Source: Opitutia bacterium
Lineage (GTDB): Bacteria > Verrucomicrobiota > Verrucomicrobiia > Opitutales > Opitutaceae
Reading direction: 5' to 3'
Length of the DNA: 64,000 nt
Assembly (NCBI GenBank): GCA_947474365.1
Contig: CANJIU010000001.1
Location: forward strand, 1 to 64,000
Shown here: positions 52,081-61,662 of the stretch, piece by piece
Layout: the number at the start of each line of letters is the position of its first letter
How positions within the stretch are numbered: position 1 is the first letter of the stretch
The notes under the pieces: model-generated
What the model was told of the DNA's origin: nothing
What the model saw: the letters and a program-made list of their open reading frames with translations, nothing else
Databases searched by the model: none
Translations under genes and position numbers: made by a program

Positions 52081-53655
52081 TCATGAGCCGATTGCGCGGC
52101 GCAGCATGTTCTGCATCATGCGCTGCACGCGCTCGTCGGGGCCGTGCGGACGATTCCAGTGCGACCACGGCAGCATATGTCCGGGTGGCGAGGACAGCGC
52201 CTGCGACCAAAAGATCGTGGCGGCGTTGAAAACGAAATTGCTCTTCGGGCCGGGATAGATGGTCGCGGTCCAGTGTTGCGCGACTTTGCCTCCCGACCAG
52301 GCAGTGCCTTCGGCCACGACTTCAAGGCCGGGGATCTTCGCCGGCTCGCCGTGATATTCCCAGCCGACCAAGCCCGGAATCCGGTCACCCTGCTTCATGC
52401 CGGTGCCCTCAAACATCCAGTGCTCCGGCTTCGCGACAATCCAGTCGCCGCCGCCATTGACCGGGATGACGTTGATCGACCCCATGAGCAGCCCCTCATC
52501 GGGCCCGGCACTCGTGTAGGAGCCGTTTCCTTTGCTGTGGAATTTCATCTGTTGCGCCAGCCCTCCGTAGGGCGCCGCGCGGTGAATGCGGCGGTTCGGC
52601 GTCCCAGCCGCGTTCGAACTGAACGGACTCACCCAACATACCGCATTCCCCGTGAGGAACATCAGATTGACCCCAGCGTCGCGCATCGCAGCGACGCTGT
52701 GGTAGGCCCGCTCGTCCCAATACTCATCATGTCCGACACTCAGAAACGCCTTGCTCTTCATCCCGCGCTGCGGGGTGAGCAGGTCGCTATTCGAGCAATA
52801 GCTCACGTCGTAGCCGTGTTGCTCCAGCCAGTAGGCGAGCGGGTATTCCCAGCACAGCCACTCCCCGCTGCCGGTGCTCTGCGGGTTGTCGTAGATCTGA
52901 CGGTATTTGCCGTAAGGCCGATCAAAGCTCACGTCCACATCCGGCGTCGAGGTCATCCCCGGCTGGCCGTTGTCGTAGAGTGAAGTGGTGGCCGGCCACC
53001 GGTTGTAAGCCTGCCAGGTGTTGTCGCTGCACTGAAACAGGATGTCCGCCGGCCGGTCGTCACGCACAATGAAAACGACGTAGCTCTGCCAATACGGCTG
53101 TTCGCTGTTGTCCGGCAGGGTCGTCAGCCGGCCGAGATAGACCCCGCTCACCCAGTTCGACGGGATTTTGAGCGACGCGCCTGGCTGCCAGCGGCACTCG
53201 ACCCGCCTGCGCTCTTCGACCGCCGGCTCGGGCTGCTGGCTGCCTTGAAGCGGCCCAAGTGTGGTCATGAGCCGCGCGCCGCGCCCGTCGTAATAGCCCG
53301 TGCGGAACACCTCGATGCTGTAGCGCGACGGCGGACTGGTGCTGATCAGGAACTCGATCGTCTCACCCGCTGCGACGCTCTGGCGCGAGCAGTAGCCCTC
53401 GATCGCTGGTGAACGATAGGCTTCGGTGGAGGTGCCGCCCTTGCCCGGCACGACGCGCACGCGAGTGAGTTGCCAGTCGAGCGCACCCGCGTGCGCGTTT
53501 TCACTCTGAATCAACGTTGGCTTACGTGTGCCGGGGACGGAGGCAGCCGGCGACTCCGGAGCGCCCATGGCGGCGGTCACCGCGGTGCCAGCGACATTGG
53601 CGATGAACCGCCGGCGCCCAATGCGATTGGGATTTGAGGAGGCGGACGGTGTCAT
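52081..53655 (-). CDS. Tat-exported N,N-dimethylformamidase large-subunit-like protein
   Basis: 524 residues. Tat signal IGRRRFIANVAGTAVTAA (12-29). Conserved features are AYNRWPATTSLYDNG, SVGHDEYWDERAYHSV, the NLMFLTGNAVCWVSPF strand and WTATIYPGPKSNFVFNAATI, typical of the DMFase beta-subunit domain family. The Asp/Glu/His cluster in GHDEYW probably binds iron. Known DMFase cleaves dimethylformamide, but most exported homologs have unknown substrates. The upstream terminator-like hairpin separates it from the TonB receptor. Confidence 0.8.
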   Translation of the reverse strand: MTPSASSNPNRIGRRRFIANVAGTAVTAAMGAPESPAASVPGTRKPTLIQSENAHAGALDWQLTRVRVVPGKGGTSTEAYRSPAIEGYCSRQSVAAGETIEFLISTSPPSRYSIEVFRTGYYDGRGARLMTTLGPLQGSQQPEPAVEERRRVECRWQPGASLKIPSNWVSGVYLGRLTTLPDNSEQPYWQSYVVFIVRDDRPADILFQCSDNTWQAYNRWPATTSLYDNGQPGMTSTPDVDVSFDRPYGKYRQIYDNPQSTGSGEWLCWEYPLAYWLEQHGYDVSYCSNSDLLTPQRGMKSKAFLSVGHDEYWDERAYHSVAAMRDAGVNLMFLTGNAVCWVSPFSSNAAGTPNRRIHRAAPYGGLAQQMKFHSKGNGSYTSAGPDEGLLMGSINVIPVNGGGDWIVAKPEHWMFEGTGMKQGDRIPGLVGWEYHGEPAKIPGLEVVAEGTAWSGGKVAQHWTATIYPGPKSNFVFNAATIFWSQALSSPPGHMLPWSHWNRPHGPDERVQRMMQNMLRRAIGS

Positions 53656-53701
53656 GATTGATGGGCGTCGATCGGGGGATGCAACCGCGGGTGGCAGCGA
53701 A

Positions 53702-53734
53702 GCAGTGGCCCGGCGGATTACCGCGGGCCACTGC
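53702..53734 (-). terminator. Strong hairpin downstream of the TonB-dependent receptor
   Basis: GCAGTGGCCCG and CGGGCCACTGC are perfect 11-bp reverse complements around an 11-base loop that holds a further CGG/CCG pair. The hairpin lies just after the receptor's stop at 53746. There is no T-tract, so termination or mRNA end protection are both possible. Confidence 0.55.
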
Positions 53735-53745
53735 CAGGCTGGCGT

Positions 53746-56700
53746 TCAAAACGAGAGACGGGTTGAAAGCGTCCACACGCGCGGGTCGCGCACGGCGATC
53801 CGCCTGATCTGGTTGGTATCGCCCGTGTTGGCGTAGCGGATTATCCTCGGATCCGTTTCGTCGAAAAGATTCGAGATGTTTAATTGCACATTGAGCCGCA
53901 CCCGGTCTTTCAAGCGTCGTTCATAGCCGAGAAGCAAGGAGGCCTGGCCAACCGGCGGGGCGAATTGCAGCCGTTTGGGGGCAGCAAGGGTCTGCCCTAC
54001 CAGCGTCTTGCCAGTATACGTGTAGCCCCCGCCGGCAAATGCGCCCCTCAGGAAACCCTGCTTGAAGGAATAGCGCGCAAAGAAGTTGGCCTTGTATTTG
54101 GCGTTGCCGACGAGCCCGATTCCCTCGCCGGAAAGGGTTTCAGCCAGAAAGTCATCCTCCGTCGCAATTTCGTCAGCAATCGTATTGGCGCCGACGCCGG
54201 TCTGGATGTTTTGTGGGAATCGCGAGTAAAACGCCTTTTGCCCTGCCCACCACTCGACGACTTCGGGAATGATCTTAGAATACGTCCCGTCGGTGTAAGA
54301 GCCGTTGACACTCAGCCGCCAGTTGCCGGGATTGGCGGTCAACGAAAGTTCGTAACCCTCCGAACTTTTGTCCCGGGATGTGGCGTTGGCGTTCGACGCA
54401 CGGTCGTCCGCCTCGGCAACCGTGATTCGGCCGGCGCTTAACAGCGCGGCGCGAATACGTTCATTCTGCGTATTATGAGTGCCGGCGCCACTGAAGAGTT
54501 CTCCGACGGACTCCGTGGTGTAGCGCACCAAGCTGGCATAAATCTTCCCGTTCAACAAAGTGAACGTCACCCCGTAATCTTTTCCGACGCCTGTTGACGC
54601 TGGACCGGAGAAGACGGGACCGGAGGGTTTCGAGGGAAAAACTCTCACCGATGAATTAACCGCGCTGCTGTTGGTAGCTTGGTTGTATTTGAACGAGACG
54701 TTCTTCAGCGCATGCCATACGACGCTAAACGTGCGGGTCTGGGGCTCTGAAACCGGGCGCGTGGGGGCGTTATCCCGGATAAAGTCACCAGTCACCGGGT
54801 CTCGCACTTGGCCATAATCGTCGACGGCAAGGCGGTCCATTCGGTAGCCGGCGCCGGCGATGAGCCGCCCGTTAAACCAATGGCCTTGTAGCGACGCGGT
54901 GCCACTCGCGGCTTCGGATGTGTCGTTGGATGAGGCATTATAAACAACCCACTTGGTGCTAAAACTCCGACCCGATACGGGATCCCTTACGTTGTTGAGC
55001 AGGCCGCTCTCCGAGGGGCCGCTGACATAATAGCTCCCCCAGGCGCCTTCGGTTACATAGGTGCGACGATACGCGAGGTTTTGGTCAGCAGCAGCGTTAA
55101 ACGGATTCCCGTCGAACACCTCGAATTTCGGGTGAGACTGTCCGTCCTCTTTTTCTATTTCTCCGAAAACCCCGCCGCGATACCGGCCCCACTTTCCGGC
55201 ATCGACCTCGTGTGAAAACGAGAGTCGAGCGGTGTCGGTTTTTAGCCCGGCATCCCACTTTCGCCAATAGGTCTCCATATACAGTTTACCCGCATAGGGG
55301 TTGACGCCCAAAGTTCCCGGCAGATTTGTGTTAGGGTCAGCATAGAGTATGTGCGAAACCACCGGATCCAGGCTGTCAAAGTGCCGGCTCTGACGATTGA
55401 CCCCCAACTCGACGAATGTCTTCCTACCCAGCTGGGCAGTGGCGATGGCGGAGAGGGAGTTGTAGGGGTTGGTGCGGACCTGTCCGGGACCACCGCTGTT
55501 GATCGTAAACGAGATGATCGACGGGTCCATGATCGGATAGCCGCCTGTGCCCGCGCCGCGAGAGCCGAGGGTGGCGATCTGTCCTCCCATGTGGATCAGT
55601 TGGTTCGAATTGGAAATAAAGCGCAGCGTCGACAGGCTGGTTGAGACGCGAGAGCCCAGTCCCGCAAAGGTGCTATTGGGGGCGGTTGCGGTGAAAAGCG
55701 GCCTTCCTGCATTTAGCCAGGGAACGACGCTGTCGAAGACGCCGGTCAAACGGCCCGAATTGGCCTCCACTTCGCCCTTCTCGTATTCGACCCGGGCCGT
55801 CAACCACGGCGTGATCTCGTATTTGGCCGCCAGATGCGCCCGGCGGCTTTCGGAATACCGATACGGCTCGAGGTAGCGGGTGCGATTGGCCACGGCATTG
55901 AACCGCACGGCGACCCTGTCCCCAAGCGGCTGGTTGACGTCGAGCGTCGCGCGCCACGAGCTGAAGCTGCCGCCGGACAGCGAAATCTCCCGCATCGGAC
56001 GCTTCAACACCGCCTGCTTCGTGGCGACGTTGATGATGCCGCCCGCGTTGCCGATGCCGAAGAGGACGGAATTCGGGCCACGGGCGTCCTCGACGCGTCC
56101 AATATTATAAGTGTCGGTCGAGTTTTGCCACTTGAAGTAGTTGCGGGCGATATCCACCGGGAGACCTCGCACCCGACTACTTCCGAGGGCCGAACCCATG
56201 ACGCTATTGCCCGACGAGTTGTCACCAAAACTACCGGCGTCGTCCAGATCGGGCTGAAAGTTGTTCGCGTAGGCCATCACTTCCTTCAGGTCGGTGGCGT
56301 TGATGTCCTTTATGAATTCCTCGGTGAACACCGATATCGATGCCGCGATGTCTTTCAACGGGGTGTTCATGCGACTGCCGGACAGAGTGTCAGTGGCTTG
56401 ATAGCCGACATCGGAGTTACTGGTGACTTCAAACGGACTGAGCTGCACGACGGATTCACCTTTGCTGGAAGACGAAGCGGCGCCGGTGGCGGGTGGGTTT
56501 GCAGTCTGGGCGAACGTGGAGGTGACCACGGCGAACGCTGCGGATAGCGTGGCGAGGAGTTTGTTTGTTTTCATCGGCTCTTGGTTGGGGGGAGACGGGG
56601 TTTCTGTTTTTTGCAGTGCGTTGTCGCCGGTCGCTGGCGGCGGAAGTTGATCGGATGGAGGCTTAACGACGCGATGGACGACAAAGGCTCGGCTTCTCTC

Positions 56701-57015
56701 GTCCGGGGTAGCCATCAGGCCCGTGCCGAGGAGCAGGTATTGCAGCGCCTCCAGCGGCGTGAAGGTTCCGGCCAGCCGGTTCGTGCGGGCGCCGTCGACC
56801 GTGTTGGCGTCCATGATCACGCCGTAGCCGGACTGCTCGGAAAACACCATCAACGCAGACTCCGCACGTTGCGCAGGAATATTGAAAGAGCGTCTCAAAC
56901 CGGTCTGTTGAGCGACCGCAGGCAGGCAAAGCAGCGCGGCGATTGCGCACAGAACTATCTGCTGGCAGGACCGGCGCCGCTCGCGCGGCAGTCCGAGGCT
57001 GGGGTGGGGTTGCAC
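53746..57015 (-). CDS. TonB-dependent receptor with N-terminal STN domain
   Basis: 1089 residues. Signal peptide (about 18-36), then an STN domain (41-115, RRSFNIPAQRAESALMVFSE to FVVHRV), a Pro-rich linker, and a plug (about 190-330) with VVQLSPFEVTSNSDVGYQA, DIAASISVFTEEFI and GPNSVLFGIGNAGGI. The barrel runs to the C-terminal Phe (WTLSTRLSF). An in-frame Met at residue 148 (base 56574) begins a second complete signal peptide, MKTNKLLATLSAAFAVVTST. It is a fusion or a gene with two usable starts. The receptor would import an oligosaccharide or sugar across the outer membrane, probably paired with the ABC importer downstream in the pathway. Confidence 0.92.
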   Translation of the reverse strand: MQPHPSLGLPRERRRSCQQIVLCAIAALLCLPAVAQQTGLRRSFNIPAQRAESALMVFSEQSGYGVIMDANTVDGARTNRLAGTFTPLEALQYLLLGTGLMATPDERSRAFVVHRVVKPPSDQLPPPATGDNALQKTETPSPPNQEPMKTNKLLATLSAAFAVVTSTFAQTANPPATGAASSSSKGESVVQLSPFEVTSNSDVGYQATDTLSGSRMNTPLKDIAASISVFTEEFIKDINATDLKEVMAYANNFQPDLDDAGSFGDNSSGNSVMGSALGSSRVRGLPVDIARNYFKWQNSTDTYNIGRVEDARGPNSVLFGIGNAGGIINVATKQAVLKRPMREISLSGGSFSSWRATLDVNQPLGDRVAVRFNAVANRTRYLEPYRYSESRRAHLAAKYEITPWLTARVEYEKGEVEANSGRLTGVFDSVVPWLNAGRPLFTATAPNSTFAGLGSRVSTSLSTLRFISNSNQLIHMGGQIATLGSRGAGTGGYPIMDPSIISFTINSGGPGQVRTNPYNSLSAIATAQLGRKTFVELGVNRQSRHFDSLDPVVSHILYADPNTNLPGTLGVNPYAGKLYMETYWRKWDAGLKTDTARLSFSHEVDAGKWGRYRGGVFGEIEKEDGQSHPKFEVFDGNPFNAAADQNLAYRRTYVTEGAWGSYYVSGPSESGLLNNVRDPVSGRSFSTKWVVYNASSNDTSEAASGTASLQGHWFNGRLIAGAGYRMDRLAVDDYGQVRDPVTGDFIRDNAPTRPVSEPQTRTFSVVWHALKNVSFKYNQATNSSAVNSSVRVFPSKPSGPVFSGPASTGVGKDYGVTFTLLNGKIYASLVRYTTESVGELFSGAGTHNTQNERIRAALLSAGRITVAEADDRASNANATSRDKSSEGYELSLTANPGNWRLSVNGSYTDGTYSKIIPEVVEWWAGQKAFYSRFPQNIQTGVGANTIADEIATEDDFLAETLSGEGIGLVGNAKYKANFFARYSFKQGFLRGAFAGGGYTYTGKTLVGQTLAAPKRLQFAPPVGQASLLLGYERRLKDRVRLNVQLNISNLFDETDPRIIRYANTGDTNQIRRIAVRDPRVWTLSTRLSF

Positions 57016-57065
57016 GTGGGTGGGGTCGCACTCTTCAACTCAAACTACCGGGTCAGGCGGAATCC

Positions 57066-57995
57066 CTAAACGGATCCGTCGATTCCCGGATGTTCGCGCC
57101 AGTCCGTGGGCGATCGCCCGGTTACGCGGTGAAACATCCGGGAGAATTCATGCTGACGGACATATCCGAGTTCGTCGGCAATCTGCTTTATGCTGAGCGG
57201 TGTCTCGATCAGGAGGCTTTTCGCGGTCTGCATGCGGGTGCGAAGCGCCATCTGGCCCGGAGACACGCCGAACACCGCCGTAAACTCGCCTCGCAGCGAG
57301 TTGTAGTTCGGCATCTCCTTTATCCGCCTCGTAAACTCCGCGGGCCGGCCGGCTGTTTCCTGAATCATCTGCCAGAGCCGCAATATCTCGGGACGCCCTG
57401 TCGCTGGCGCGATCGACGTGGCGAACTCCCGCTGGGCCCACCGATGCACGTTTACGAGCAGCAAGTGCAGCCACGCGGCCTCCGCCAGGGCACAACTCGG
57501 AGCGCGTTGCGAATGCTCCACCGACAGACGCATGAACAACCACTTGAAGGTTTCCACTTGCGGGACGGTGAGCTGGCAGGGGCGCAACATGGAATCGGCC
57601 CGGCCGAAGGCGGGCAGTCCCGCCAGCAGCTTCGGATCCAGCGTGAAGTGAACGACCCAGATGCGGGGCTGCTGGCGATTATCGTTCCAAAAGCCATGCT
57701 CCTCGCCCGGGCGGTAATGGAACAACGTGTTCGCCGAAATGGGCAGCAACTGCCCAGCAAAACCATTTAGCGTTGTGCCCTCCGTGGTCAGGGCGATCTC
57801 GTGAAAGGGATGAGAGTGCCACTGACAGTAGTTCTGAGGCGCGGTGTGAACGCAACGCAGCGAGATTGCCCGCAACCTCGACCAATCGTCCGTGAACTCG
57901 GGCGCGACCAGCGGGCCGGGTGGGCTCTCCACCCCGGCTTTTGCCCGGGGCAACTTCGGATGAGGGGGTTTCGACACTTGAAGATCAGTTGCCAA
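57066..57995 (-). CDS. AraC-family transcriptional regulator
   Basis: 309 residues. A cupin-like sensor half contains HSHPFHEIALTTEG and FHYRPGEEHGF, the classic arabinose-type arm. The C-terminal DNA-binding domain has LRGEFTAVFGVSPGQMALRT and IKQIADELGYVRQHEFSRMF, then HRVTGRSPTDWRE. It lies between the receptor gene and the sugar-binding protein gene, so it most likely controls the uptake and catabolic genes around it in response to the imported sugar. Confidence 0.88.
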   Translation of the reverse strand: MATDLQVSKPPHPKLPRAKAGVESPPGPLVAPEFTDDWSRLRAISLRCVHTAPQNYCQWHSHPFHEIALTTEGTTLNGFAGQLLPISANTLFHYRPGEEHGFWNDNRQQPRIWVVHFTLDPKLLAGLPAFGRADSMLRPCQLTVPQVETFKWLFMRLSVEHSQRAPSCALAEAAWLHLLLVNVHRWAQREFATSIAPATGRPEILRLWQMIQETAGRPAEFTRRIKEMPNYNSLRGEFTAVFGVSPGQMALRTRMQTAKSLLIETPLSIKQIADELGYVRQHEFSRMFHRVTGRSPTDWREHPGIDGSV

Positions 57996-58079
57996 TCCGT
58001 GCTTGGCTTGCGAGCGGGAAGGCGGTCTCGCGGCGTTTCGGCGAAATGATCCTGCGCTGCGGCGAAAGAGGTGGACCCG

Positions 58080-59117
58080 TTAGCCGCCCAAGAAGAGATC
58101 CACCGTCTCGCGCGTGACCGTGTAGGTGCCGGTGTTGTAGTTCGATCCGATGGGGAGAATCCCGGCCGCCTTGTCGTTTTTTGTGAACTTGATCGGCGAG
58201 TGGTTCAGGTCGAAGAGCGCCTTCACGCCGAGGTAGGTGAAGAGTTCACGCTTCTGCCCCACGCAGGCCGTGAGCACGCCCTCCTTGAGGAACCGCAGGT
58301 GGGCTTCCTCCGCGTCGACACAGGTGGCGAGGATTTTTCCCGCCTTGCCGGCTTCCTTGATTGCCTGGGCGATCCCCGGTCCGCTCTCGCTGTCAAAGCC
58401 GGCCATGCCCGCGAGATCGGGCGTGCCTTGAATGAGACCGGCAGCCACGCGGGTGGCTTCAGCCGTGTTGCCCTTGTCCTGTTGCGGCTCCATGCAGGAC
58501 AGGCCGTGCTTTTCGGCGACGCCGCGAAACCCGGCGAAGGCCTTTTGAGACGTTTCCTGCTCGATGAGACCGAGCAGCGCTACGCGGCCCTTGCGGCCGG
58601 CGAGAGCCTTGACCATCGCCTCGGCCTGGCGGACGCCGATCTCGAACCAATCGGTGCCGATGAACGAGAGACGCCGGCTGGCGGGCACATCGCTATCCAC
58701 ACACACCACGGGAATACCGGCGGCGATCGCGGCATCGATGGGAGGGACGAGCGCGCTCGGATCCCACCCCACCACCATCATGCCAGCCGGCTTGCTGGCG
58801 GTGGTCTGTTCGATGGCGGCGACGAGGCCCGGAATGTCCACGGAACTCGGGCCGGCGATGCTGACTGTGACCCCGAGTTCCTGTCCGGCGAGCCGGAGCG
58901 CCGGGTGATCGTGCTGGGTGAAGAGCGGCAGGTTGGCGTTGGCCGAGAGCCACACGTATACTTCATTGGGATGCGCGCCGCGGGTGCGGCCGGCGGACGG
59001 TGCGACGGTTTCGCGCTTTTCGCAGCCGCCGAGGCCGGCCACAGCGGCCGCGCCGGCACCAAGGGAAGCGACTTTTAGCAGATGACGACGAGTGAGGACG
59101 GGGTTGGTGGAGTGCAT
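58080..59117 (-). CDS. Tat lipoprotein, ribose-type sugar-binding protein of ABC importer
   Basis: 345 residues. The N-terminus combines a Tat motif (LTRRHLLKVAS, RR at 10-11) with a lipobox ending at Cys32 (AGLGGC). The mature domain is a type I periplasmic-binding fold (VWLSANANLPLFTQHDHPAL, VVCVDSDVPAS, AGFDSESGPGI). It starts 22 bases after the permease stop. With the permease and ATPase it forms an RbsABC-type importer. Candidate ligand is D-apiose or apionate, because an apionate lactonase gene follows directly upstream in the operon. Confidence 0.87.
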   Translation of the reverse strand: MHSTNPVLTRRHLLKVASLGAGAAAVAGLGGCEKRETVAPSAGRTRGAHPNEVYVWLSANANLPLFTQHDHPALRLAGQELGVTVSIAGPSSVDIPGLVAAIEQTTASKPAGMMVVGWDPSALVPPIDAAIAAGIPVVCVDSDVPASRRLSFIGTDWFEIGVRQAEAMVKALAGRKGRVALLGLIEQETSQKAFAGFRGVAEKHGLSCMEPQQDKGNTAEATRVAAGLIQGTPDLAGMAGFDSESGPGIAQAIKEAGKAGKILATCVDAEEAHLRFLKEGVLTACVGQKRELFTYLGVKALFDLNHSPIKFTKNDKAAGILPIGSNYNTGTYTVTRETVDLFLGG

Positions 59118-59139
59118 GGGGAATAAAATGGGCGCAATT

Positions 59140-60111
59140 TCAACGCTGTTGCTTCCGGTTCAGCACCGAATCGATGGCGACGGCGAAGACGAGGACCAGC
59201 CCGAGAATGATGCCCTGCCACTCCGGACGCACTTGTTTGATGAGAAGCATGTTTTGAATCACGGCCACGAAGAGCACGCCGAGCAGCGCGCCCCAGGCCG
59301 TGCCACGGCCGCCTTGCAGGCTGGCGCCACCGAGAATGCAAGCGGTGATCGCGCCCAGTTCCTTGCCCATTCCCACCGTGCTGCTCGCGGTTGCGACGCG
59401 CGAGGCGTAGACGATGCCAGCCAGACCGGCGAAGAGTCCGACCAACGTGAACGCAATAATCTGCAGGCGTTCGACGTTGATGCCGCTGAGGTGCGCCGCC
59501 TTCGCATTCGAACCGATGTAGTAGAATTGCCGAAAGAAGCGCGTATGGTCGAAGCCATAATGCCCCACCGCGCCGAGAAAGATGACCAGCCAGACCGGAG
59601 CTTGGAGGCCGAGGAACTGCGTCTGGCCGAGCTGGGTGAACGAGGGCGGCAGAAAGGTGATGCCAGGGCCGCCGACGAGGAGCGCGATGCCGGAGAATAT
59701 TCCCATCGTGCCCAAGGTCGTGATCAGGGCGTTCACACGCACCTTGGCGACGACGACTCCGTTGGCGAATCCACTGAGGGCGGCGAGCGCGAGACCGCCG
59801 GCAATTGCGGCCGGCACGGGCCAGCCCGCGTGTTTCATGAGCCAGCCCGTGACGACCCCGACCATCGAGGCGGTCGCGCCCACGCTCAGGTCGAAGGTGC
59901 CACCGATCAACATCAGCATCATGCCAAGCGCGAGGATGCACTCGAAAGCCATGTTGCGAACGACCGACGCAAAATTATCGAAGGTGGCGAAGCGCTCCCA
60001 GGAGACGGGAAACAACACCCGAAACACGACGAGGATGAGAACCAGCAACAGGAAGACGCCGATTTCACGGGTCGGCACGAAGCGGCGGCGGAGTTGGGGT
60101 TCCATGGGCAT
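59140..60111 (-). CDS. Ribose-type ABC transporter permease
   Basis: 323 residues, with about eight to ten hydrophobic helices. The characteristic central segment LALGMMLMLIGGTFDLSVGA and the EAA-like region IGSNAKAAHLSGINVERLQI identify the RbsC/MglC family. The starting Met follows the ATPase stop by only 3 bases. It would form the homodimeric membrane channel of the importer. Confidence 0.92.
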   Translation of the reverse strand: MPMEPQLRRRFVPTREIGVFLLLVLILVVFRVLFPVSWERFATFDNFASVVRNMAFECILALGMMLMLIGGTFDLSVGATASMVGVVTGWLMKHAGWPVPAAIAGGLALAALSGFANGVVVAKVRVNALITTLGTMGIFSGIALLVGGPGITFLPPSFTQLGQTQFLGLQAPVWLVIFLGAVGHYGFDHTRFFRQFYYIGSNAKAAHLSGINVERLQIIAFTLVGLFAGLAGIVYASRVATASSTVGMGKELGAITACILGGASLQGGRGTAWGALLGVLFVAVIQNMLLIKQVRPEWQGIILGLVLVFAVAIDSVLNRKQQR

Positions 60112-60114
60112 GGG

Positions 60115-61662
60115 TCAATTCTTTCCGTCCCGAGCGGCGAGCCGCATCACCGTCTCCTCGTTCGCTCCGTCGCCGCTCACTTCGCCGGCGATGCGACCGG
60201 CGCGCATGACATAAATGCGGTCGCTGATGCGGAGCACCTCGGGGAGGTCGCTGGAAATCACCACGACGGCGTGCCCCTGTCGCGCATAGGCGCGCAGGAG
60301 CTGATGCACTTCGGCCTTGGCGCCGACATCCACCCCGCGCGTCGGCTCGTCCACGATCAGGACGCGCGGGTTGGCGAGGAGCCAGCGCGCCAGCAGCACT
60401 TTTTGCTGGTTGCCGCCGCTGAGATGCGCCGTGTCTTGCTCGACCCCGCGGCACGCGATCCGGAGCTTGGCCACAAAATCGCGCGCCGCGCCCGACTCTT
60501 CGGTGTCGCGAAAAAACCAGCCGCCGAATTTCGCGAGCCGCGCGGCGCTGATGTTGCGCCGCACGCTCATGTCGAGAAAAAGCCCGGACTCCTTGCGATC
60601 CTCGCTCACATAGCCGAGCCCGGCGTCGATCGCGTCCGCCGGTGAACGGATCGATACGCGGTTTCCGCCGAGCCGAATCTCCCCGGCCCCCTGCGGCCTC
60701 GCACCGAAGAGCGTGAGCGCCGTTTCCGTGCGCCCGGCGCCGGCCAGCCCGGCGAGACCCACGATTTCGCCCGCTCGCGCGTGAAACGAAATGTCCTGCA
60801 GCATGGGTTTTCCACCTCCAGTGTCCGTCGGGTCGCTCAAGCCGCGGACGTCGAGCAGCACCGGTTGGACGGCCTCGCTGGCGCCGTAGTGGAATTTTTC
60901 GACGTCACGGCCCACCATCAAGCGGATCAAATCGTCGGCGGTGGTTTCCGCGACGGGCATGGTGCCCTGCCATGCGCCGTCTTTCAGGACGGTGACGCGG
61001 TCGGCGATGCCGAAAACCTCCTCCAGTCGATGAGAGATATAAACGACGCCGGTGCCCTGACTCTGCAACTGGCGGATAACCGCGAAGAGTCTGCGGGTCT
61101 CGGCGTCGGTTAGCGCTGCCGTGGGCTCGTCGAAGATCATCACCTTTGCGTCGAGCGACAACGCCTTGGCAATCTCCACCATTTGCTGCTGTGCCGGCGA
61201 GAGGTCAGCCACCGTCGCCTCGGTGGAGATATCGGGTGCGACGCGGGCCAGCACGGCGGCCGCAGAGGCATGCAGCTGGCGACGGACGACCATGCCCCAG
61301 CGCGTGACCGGTTGTCTTCCGGCGAAAATATTCTCCGCGACAGTCAGCGGCCCAAACAAGCTGCGTTCCTGAAACACGATGCCCACCCCCGCGTGCTGGG
61401 CCGCGTGCGCGCTAGCGAACCCCGCATGCGTCCGGCCGCCCAGAACGATTTCGCCGGCATCCGGCCGATGCACGCCGGCCAGGATATTCATGAGCGTGCT
61501 CTTGCCCGCGCCATTTTCGCCGCACAGCGCATGCACTTCGCCTGCGCGAACCGTGAAGTCCACGCCCTTCAACACCTCGATCCCGGCAAACGTCTTCCGG
61601 ATCTCGCGCATGGCGAGAAGCGGATCGGGTTCCGCTCGTTGAGTTGTTGGTCCGACCGTCAT
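60115..61662 (-). CDS. Ribose-type ABC transporter ATPase with two nucleotide-binding domains
   Basis: 515 residues with duplicated ABC domains. First Walker A GENGAGKST at 48-56, signature region LSPAQQQMVEIAKAL and Walker B MIFDEPTAAL. The second has GLAGAGRTE in place of Walker A and signature LSGGNQQKVLLARWLL, the usual degenerate arrangement in RbsA/MglA. It ends 3 bases before the permease start and overlaps the lactonase gene stop by 4 bases. Confidence 0.94.
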   Translation of the reverse strand: MTVGPTTQRAEPDPLLAMREIRKTFAGIEVLKGVDFTVRAGEVHALCGENGAGKSTLMNILAGVHRPDAGEIVLGGRTHAGFASAHAAQHAGVGIVFQERSLFGPLTVAENIFAGRQPVTRWGMVVRRQLHASAAAVLARVAPDISTEATVADLSPAQQQMVEIAKALSLDAKVMIFDEPTAALTDAETRRLFAVIRQLQSQGTGVVYISHRLEEVFGIADRVTVLKDGAWQGTMPVAETTADDLIRLMVGRDVEKFHYGASEAVQPVLLDVRGLSDPTDTGGGKPMLQDISFHARAGEIVGLAGLAGAGRTETALTLFGARPQGAGEIRLGGNRVSIRSPADAIDAGLGYVSEDRKESGLFLDMSVRRNISAARLAKFGGWFFRDTEESGAARDFVAKLRIACRGVEQDTAHLSGGNQQKVLLARWLLANPRVLIVDEPTRGVDVGAKAEVHQLLRAYARQGHAVVVISSDLPEVLRISDRIYVMRAGRIAGEVSGDGANEETVMRLAARDGKN

